A stretch of 27,276 bases of DNA, from positions 1 to 27,276 of the forward strand of contig JASGFG010000053.1 in the NCBI GenBank assembly GCA_047605605.1, written 5' to 3'. The stretch is from JAATGA01 sp047605605 (GTDB lineage Bacteria; Pseudomonadota; Alphaproteobacteria; Rhodobacterales; Rhodobacteraceae). Below are positions 22,089 through 27,276 of this stretch, piece by piece. The translations under genes were made by a program, and so were the position numbers. Each line of letters starts with the position of its first letter. The first letter of the stretch is position 1. Below the pieces are notes generated by a model. That model saw only the letters and a program-made list of their open reading frames with translations, was not told where the DNA came from and did no database searches.

Positions 22089-22691
22089 TCACCGCGTGGC
22101 GGGCATGAGCGTCTCGTACAGCTCATAGTCGCGCGCGGCGGCGATGCGGAGCCTGGCTTCGGTGGCCGGCGCCAAGTCCAGCGATCCAGGGGGCGACACA
22201 TTCAGCCGCGGCAGAATGATTTCGCAGCCCAGGCGATCTTCCAGAAAATCGACGAAAGCGCCGATTTCCTCATAGCGAAACAGGTGGTCCAGGCCCCGTT
22301 CCCCGCGCGGTTGCAGGAATTTTGCCTGCGATCCGACCGCCGCGAACTCCGGCTGGGGATCGTCGCACCAGCCGTTCACGAAGTCGTCGAAACTGTGCCC
22401 CAACGTGCTGCGCGCAGGATCGGTGATGTCGTCGCGGCGGCGATAGCGATACCAGCTGCCCAGCCAGTCCCGCGGCTCGCGCATCAGCGCCACGACGGTA
22501 AAACGGTGCCCCGACGATACCTCCAGATAAGGCCCGACAAAGCGATGAAACCGCTGGAGCGTCGTATGTTTCAGGACAGGCGGGCGCTGGATGGCGACGG
22601 CCGAAAGCGATTCGAGCGCGGCCTGAATGGCGGTCGACCCCGTCTTGGGCGTCGCCAGAATGACGAGCCGCTGCTCCCAGAACACCAGCAT
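22089..22691 (-). CDS. Sulfotransferase-like protein
   Basis: This is a small (200 aa) predicted PAPS-dependent sulfotransferase-fold protein. The 5'-phosphosulfate-binding loop is visible near the N-terminus as LVILATPKTGSTAIQAAL (residues ~9-26), where PKTGST fits the family P-loop. The 3'-phosphate-binding region fits VVALMREPRDWLGSWYRYR (about 66-84), with the expected Arg and Ser. There is no signal peptide or transmembrane helix. Its length is near the short end for the family, and the C-terminal part (LYETLMPAT) has no motif I recognise. The ATG at 22691 has a G-rich stretch upstream. It is transcribed away from recA and toward cckA, sitting alone between two core genes. Acceptor substrates of bacterial enzymes of this type include glycans and lipids; none can be picked here. 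Confidence 0.75.
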   Translation of the reverse strand: MLVFWEQRLVILATPKTGSTAIQAALESLSAVAIQRPPVLKHTTLQRFHRFVGPYLEVSSGHRFTVVALMREPRDWLGSWYRYRRRDDITDPARSTLGHSFDDFVNGWCDDPQPEFAAVGSQAKFLQPRGERGLDHLFRYEEIGAFVDFLEDRLGCEIILPRLNVSPPGSLDLAPATEARLRIAAARDYELYETLMPATR

Positions 22692-22743
22692 CCGTGCCTG
22701 CCCCCAACGATTTTCGCGATCTCCGGTCTTTGCCGGATCGGCG

Positions 22744-22758
22744 TAAACTATCCCTTAA
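22744..22758 (+). promoter_or_regulatory. Degenerate CtrA-like site TAAA-N7-TTAA
   Basis: TAAA (22744-22747), N7 (CTATCCC) and TTAA (22755-22758) match the CtrA consensus with one mismatch. It lies in the 202-bp divergent region between the sulfotransferase-like gene and recA, about 37 bp upstream of the recA -35 candidate. A single mismatch in a short motif can occur by chance, so this is weak. Confidence 0.3.
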
Positions 22759-22794
22759 CGATTTTGGGAAAAAGCTGATTTTACGAGAATTGGC

Positions 22795-22823
22795 TTGATC
22801 TGATCCTGTTTTGTTCCAATATT
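22795..22823 (+). promoter_or_regulatory. Putative recA promoter
   Basis: TTGATC (22795-22800) and AATATT (22818-22823) are separated by 17 bp, giving a plausible sigma70-type promoter. The predicted start of transcription, near 22830, falls at the beginning of the LexA-type box, the expected geometry for SOS repression. Confidence 0.55.
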
Positions 22824-22828
22824 GCTGC

Positions 22829-22843
22829 GAACGGATCGGGAAC
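22829..22843 (-). promoter_or_regulatory. LexA (SOS) box GAAC-N7-GAAC upstream of recA
   Basis: GAAC (22829-22832), GGATCGG, GAAC (22840-22843) is the exact reverse complement of the alphaproteobacterial SOS motif GTTC-N7-GTTC, which was defined on Rhodobacter recA. It lies 50 bp before the recA start codon and just downstream of the -10 element, so LexA would block initiation until DNA damage. Confidence 0.85.
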
Positions 22844-22893
22844 GAATGGCACAATTGCCGCCCTCGCGCGGCTGTGGGATAACGGAGCGGGAC

Positions 22894-23961
<1,068 letters not shown>

Positions 23962-23962
23962 T

Positions 23963-23993
23963 CCCCGGCTTGCCGCCGCGGCCTCGTCCGGGG
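23963..23993 (+). terminator. Weak hairpin after recA
   Basis: CCCCGG (23963-23968) and CCGGGG (23988-23993) can pair, with the self-complementary GCCGCGGC in the intervening 19 nt. It starts 1 nt after the recA stop. There is no T-tract. The remaining ~80 bp before alaS show no other clear element. Confidence 0.3.
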
Positions 23994-24073
23994 CCGTGTT
24001 GGACGTTGCGGTTTACAGCCTCCGCGCGCGGGTCTAAACGAAGCGCCGAACATTCCCGTGCCAAGGGGCCGCC

Positions 24074-26728
24074 ATGCCGTCGCTGAACGATATTCGCACC
24101 ACCTATCTCGACTTCTTCGCGAAGAATGGCCACCGCAAGGTGGAAAGCTCGCCCCTGGTGCCGCGCAACGACCCGACGTTGATGTTCACCAACTCGGGCA
24201 TGGTGCAGTTCAAGAACCTGTTCACCGGGGTCGAGACGCGGGACTACAAACGGGCGACCACGGCGCAGAAATGCGTCCGCGCGGGTGGCAAGCACAACGA
24301 CCTCGACAATGTGGGCTATACCGCGCGGCACCATACCTTCTTTGAAATGCTGGGGAATTTCAGCTTTGGCGACTATTTCAAGGAAACCGCCATACCCCTG
24401 GCGTGGGAGCTTCTGACCAAGGAATTCGGCATCGACGGCAAGCGGCTGCTGGTCACCGTCTATCACACCGATGACGAGGCGGCGGCGATCTGGAAGAAGG
24501 TCGCGGGCCTGTCCGACGACCGGATCATCCGCATCGCCACCAACGACAACTTCTGGATGATGGGCCCGACCGGCCCCTGCGGTCCCTGCACCGAGATCTT
24601 TTATGACCACGGCCCCTCGATCTGGGGCGGCCCGCCCGGCAGCGCGGACGAGGATGGCGACCGCTATATCGAGATCTGGAACAACGTCTTCATGCAGTTC
24701 GAGCAGTTCGAGGACGGCAGCCGCCGCGACCTCGAAGCCAAGTCGATCGACACCGGCATGGGGCTGGAACGGATCGGCGCGCTGTTGCAGGGCAAGCACG
24801 ACAACTATGACACCGATCTGATGCGCAGCCTGATCGAGGCCTCGGCCAATGCCTCGTCCACCGACCCGGACGGCCCCGGCAAGGTGCATCACCGGGTGAT
24901 CGCCGACCACCTGCGTTCGACCTCGTTCCTGATCGCCGATGGTGTCATGCCCTCGAACGAGGGGCGCGGCTATGTGCTGCGGCGGATCATGCGGCGGGCG
25001 ATGCGGCACGCGCATCAGCTGGGCGTGACCGATCCGCTGATGCACCGGCTGGTTCCCGCGCTGGTCCGGCAGATGGGCGCGGCCTATCCCGAACTGACGC
25101 GCGCGCAGGCGCTGGTCGAGGAAACGCTGCGGCTGGAAGAGACGCGCTTCCGCCAGACGCTGGACCGCGGCCTGCGACTGCTGGACGACGAGCTGGCGAA
25201 GATCCCCGAGGGGTCGGCCCTGCCGGGCGAGGCGGCGTTCAAGCTCTATGACACCTATGGCTTCCCGCTGGACCTGACGCAGGATGCCTTGCGCGAACAG
25301 GGCCGGACGGTCGATGTCGCGGGCTTCGAGGCGGCGATGGCCGAGCAGAAGGCCAAGGCGCGCGCCTCCTGGGCCGGATCGGGTGAAACCAAGGATGCCG
25401 CCATCTGGTTCGACCTGGCCGAGGCGCATGGCGCATCCGAGTTCCTGGGCTATGACACCGAAAAGGCCGAAGGCCAGATCGTCGCGCTGGTGAAATCCGG
25501 GGCGGCGGCGGACAAGGCCGTTCTGGGCGATCAGGTGCAGATCGTGCTGAACCAGACGCCGTTCTATGCCGAAAGCGGCGGGCAGGTCGGCGATCAGGGC
25601 CTGCTGAAGACCGAAACGGGTGCGGCGCGGATCACCGACACCAAGAAATCGCAGGGTCTGGTCATCCACATGGCCGAGGTGACTTTGGGCGAGATCCAGC
25701 GCGGGCAGGGGGCCGAGCTGGAGGTCGATCACGCCCGCCGCGGTGCGATCCGGGCCAACCATTCGGCGACCCACCTGCTGAACGAGGCGTTGCGGCGCGC
25801 GCTTGGCGATCATGTCGCGCAGCGGGGCAGCCTGAACGCGCCCGACCGGCTGCGGTTCGACTTCAGCCACGGTCAGGCGCTGAGCCCGGCCGAAATCGCG
25901 CAGGTCGAGGCCGAGGTGAACGGCTTCATCCGCCAGAACGGCCCGGTCGAGACGCGGATCATGACGCCCGACGATGCGCGCGGCCTGGGGGCGCAGGCCC
26001 TGTTCGGCGAGAAATACGGCGACGAGGTGCGGGTCGTGTCCATGGGCACCCAGCCCGGATCGGGCAAGGGCACCGACAAGCAGACCTACAGTCTGGAGCT
26101 GTGCGGCGGCACCCATGTCGGCCGCCTGGGCGAGATCGGGGCCTTTGTCGTGCTGGGCGATGCCGCGTCCTCGGCCGGCGTGCGGCGGGTGGAGGCACTG
26201 ACCGGACAGGCGGCACTGGACCATCTGCGCCAGCAGGACCAGCGGCTGGCTGATGTGGCGGCGGCGCTGAAGGCCTCGCCCGCCGATGTGGCGGAAAGGG
26301 TCAAGGCGCTGGTCGAGGAACGCCGCGCGCTTCAGAACGAGGTGGCGCAGTTGCGCCGCGATCTGGCCATGGGCGGCAAGGGCGCGGGTCCCGAGGCGAA
26401 GGAGGTGGCCGGCGTCAAGTTCGTTGCACAGGTTCTGACCGGCGTGTCGGGCAAGGATCTGCCGGCGCTGATCGACGAGATCAAGGGCCGGATCGGATCG
26501 GGCGCGGTGTTGCTGATCGCCGATACCGGGGCGAAACCGGCGGTGGCGGCGGGTGTCACCACCGATCTGACCGCGAAACTGTCGGCCGTCGCGCTGGTCA
26601 AGGCCGCGGCCGAGGCCATGGGCGGCAAGGGCGGCGGCGGCCGCCCCGACATGGCGCAAGCCGGGGGCGCCGACATCGCGGCGGCCGACAAGGCCATCGC
26701 CGCCGCCGAAGCCGTCATCGCAGGATAA
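24074..26728 (+). CDS. alaS: Alanyl-tRNA synthetase
   Basis: AlaRS is the class II enzyme that charges tRNA-Ala and edits mischarged Ser/Gly. The protein is 884 aa, close to the bacterial standard of ~875. The aminoacylation domain begins MPSLNDIRTTYLDFFAKNGH and contains CVRAGGKHNDLDNVG and ARHHTFFEMLGNFSFGDYFK (about residues 75-112). Motif 3-like GMGLERIGALLQGK follows. The editing domain carries the zinc-site residues His563 and His567 in NHSATHLL, then Cys677 and His681 in CGGTHVGRLGEIG, matching the E. coli positions closely. The C-terminal C-Ala region contains a Gly-rich stretch (GGKGGGGRPDMAQAGG) required for tRNA and oligomer contacts. The start ATG 24074 has AAGGGGCC upstream. A DUF1330 gene follows 11 nt later and its ribosome binding site includes the alaS stop, so the two are probably co-transcribed. 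Confidence 0.97.
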   Translation: MPSLNDIRTTYLDFFAKNGHRKVESSPLVPRNDPTLMFTNSGMVQFKNLFTGVETRDYKRATTAQKCVRAGGKHNDLDNVGYTARHHTFFEMLGNFSFGDYFKETAIPLAWELLTKEFGIDGKRLLVTVYHTDDEAAAIWKKVAGLSDDRIIRIATNDNFWMMGPTGPCGPCTEIFYDHGPSIWGGPPGSADEDGDRYIEIWNNVFMQFEQFEDGSRRDLEAKSIDTGMGLERIGALLQGKHDNYDTDLMRSLIEASANASSTDPDGPGKVHHRVIADHLRSTSFLIADGVMPSNEGRGYVLRRIMRRAMRHAHQLGVTDPLMHRLVPALVRQMGAAYPELTRAQALVEETLRLEETRFRQTLDRGLRLLDDELAKIPEGSALPGEAAFKLYDTYGFPLDLTQDALREQGRTVDVAGFEAAMAEQKAKARASWAGSGETKDAAIWFDLAEAHGASEFLGYDTEKAEGQIVALVKSGAAADKAVLGDQVQIVLNQTPFYAESGGQVGDQGLLKTETGAARITDTKKSQGLVIHMAEVTLGEIQRGQGAELEVDHARRGAIRANHSATHLLNEALRRALGDHVAQRGSLNAPDRLRFDFSHGQALSPAEIAQVEAEVNGFIRQNGPVETRIMTPDDARGLGAQALFGEKYGDEVRVVSMGTQPGSGKGTDKQTYSLELCGGTHVGRLGEIGAFVVLGDAASSAGVRRVEALTGQAALDHLRQQDQRLADVAAALKASPADVAERVKALVEERRALQNEVAQLRRDLAMGGKGAGPEAKEVAGVKFVAQVLTGVSGKDLPALIDEIKGRIGSGAVLLIADTGAKPAVAAGVTTDLTAKLSAVALVKAAAEAMGGKGGGGRPDMAQAGGADIAAADKAIAAAEAVIAG

Positions 26729-26739
26729 GGAGAGAACTG

Positions 26740-27030
26740 ATGCCATCCGCCTTCTGGATCGCCCATGTCGAAGTGTCCGATGCCGACGGCTATGGCCGTT
26801 ATGCCAAGCTGGCCGGACCGGCGCTGCAAAAGCATGGGGGCGAGTTTCTGGCCCGCGGCGGACGCTATGTCCAGCTGGAGGGGAACGCGCGCAGCCGCAA
26901 TGTCGTTGCCCGCTTTCCCTCGCTGGAGGCGGCGGTTGCGGCCTATAACTCGCCCGAATATCAGGAGGCGCTGGCCCATGCCAAGGGTGCCTCGGTCCGC
27001 GATCTGGTCGTGGTCGAGGCGGTGGAATAA
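26740..27030 (+). CDS. DUF1330 family protein
   Basis: This small cytosolic protein of 96 aa matches the DUF1330 family (a ferredoxin-like alpha/beta-barrel fold, dimeric in solved structures). Visible features are the opening FWIAHVEVSDADGYGRYAKL, then LARGGRYVQLEG, then RSRNVVARFPSLEAAVAAYN and SPEYQEALAHAKGAS, and the final VVVEAVE strand. No catalytic residues are established for the family. It has an excellent Shine-Dalgarno, TAAGGAGAG, which includes the alaS stop codon; this argues for transcription with alaS and efficient independent translation. Whether it has anything to do with tRNA charging is unknown. Confidence 0.9.
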   Translation: MPSAFWIAHVEVSDADGYGRYAKLAGPALQKHGGEFLARGGRYVQLEGNARSRNVVARFPSLEAAVAAYNSPEYQEALAHAKGASVRDLVVVEAVE

Positions 27031-27276
27031 TCCCGCCTCTCGGGGTTGGCGTGGTGCGCGCTGCACACTCCCAGGTCTCGACGACCTGGACCGCGCGTGG
27101 GGGCTTCCATCGTAAACGACGGTCAGGGTGGCTTCTTTCATTGCCGGGGTAGGGCAGGCGCAATGATGTGATCGCGCATAGGCCGGTTGAAAACCCGTCT
27201 GCCGTGCGAGGTGGGGTGAGTATTGACGGCACAATGCTTGCCTCAGGCCCCTCTGCCCCGCGCGCGAGGCGGGCGC
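27031..27276. other. Terminal intergenic stretch with one hairpin; no supported gene
   Basis: CCAGGTC-TCGAC-GACCTGG at 27071-27089 is a perfect 7-bp stem without a T-tract, about 40 nt after the DUF1330 stop, and could end the alaS transcript. On the minus strand an ATG at 27141 opens a reading frame beginning MKEATLTVVYDGS, which resembles the N-terminus of DCC/DUF393 thiol-disulfide proteins but lacks their CPxC motif. It has no ribosome binding site, and its continuation runs antisense to the DUF1330 and alaS genes, so I do not call it a gene. I see nothing else supported up to the window end. Confidence 0.4.

Noticed and set aside
22708..22768. Repeated AACGATTTT (two copies) between the sulfotransferase gene and recA
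   Set aside because: Only two short A/T-rich copies, with no symmetry or fixed relation to a promoter; not enough to call a binding site.
27031..27119. Possible tRNA or structured RNA in the G/C-rich stem region after DUF1330
   Set aside because: The 7-bp hairpin lacks a T-loop (GTTCGA-type), anticodon arm and acceptor pairing, so it is at most a terminator-like hairpin.

Overview
The window looks like an ordinary chromosomal segment of a high-GC alphaproteobacterium, most likely order Rhodobacterales (Paracoccus/Rhodobacter-like). The basis is a very GC-rich coding style with long spurious antisense frames, a CckA-type hybrid kinase with a CtrA-type box in its leader, a recA promoter with the alphaproteobacterial SOS motif GAAC-N7-GAAC, a DUF3422 protein, and an intergenic 'TCCTCTTTGC..AAATATCCTCGGGGG' plus hairpin element of the type I recall from Rhodobacteraceae. 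I see no rRNA, tRNA, CRISPR, prophage or complete insertion sequence.

Layout. 1-3203 (minus strand): a truncated secreted LpqC/PHB-depolymerase-like esterase, an L,D-transpeptidase lipoprotein, and kynureninase. 3354-8366 (plus): an ICMT-like membrane methyltransferase, the proton-translocating transhydrogenase pntA-pntB closed by a strong terminator, and a DUF3422 membrane protein. 8451-16763: a peptide-type ABC system split into two divergent transcription units. The binding protein and two permeases run leftward. The double-NBD ATPase runs rightward with an M20 (ArgE-like) deacetylase and a DadA-like FAD oxidoreductase. The two units share a 330-bp control region with a near-palindromic operator candidate. 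16972-19578: guaB and an RsmB-type rRNA methyltransferase. 19688-21982: cckA. 22089-22691 (minus): a small sulfotransferase-like gene. 22894-27030: recA, alaS and a DUF1330 gene. 27031-27276 carries a hairpin and no convincing gene.

How the parts fit. The ABC/M20/FAD-oxidase block reads as one uptake-and-catabolism module for a peptide-like or N-acylated amino compound (inference). The right third is core information processing: GTP supply, rRNA modification, cell-cycle phosphorelay, SOS recombinase and alanyl-tRNA charging. The most informative non-coding signals are a perfect TTAA-N7-TTAA CtrA box before cckA, a perfect LexA-type box just downstream of a recognisable recA promoter, a 9-bp inverted repeat framing the putative pntAB promoter, an identical 15-bp palindrome found in the leaders of both pntA and the L,D-transpeptidase, and two copies of the intergenic repeat/hairpin module. 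I did not find a convincing new multi-gene defence or mobile system.
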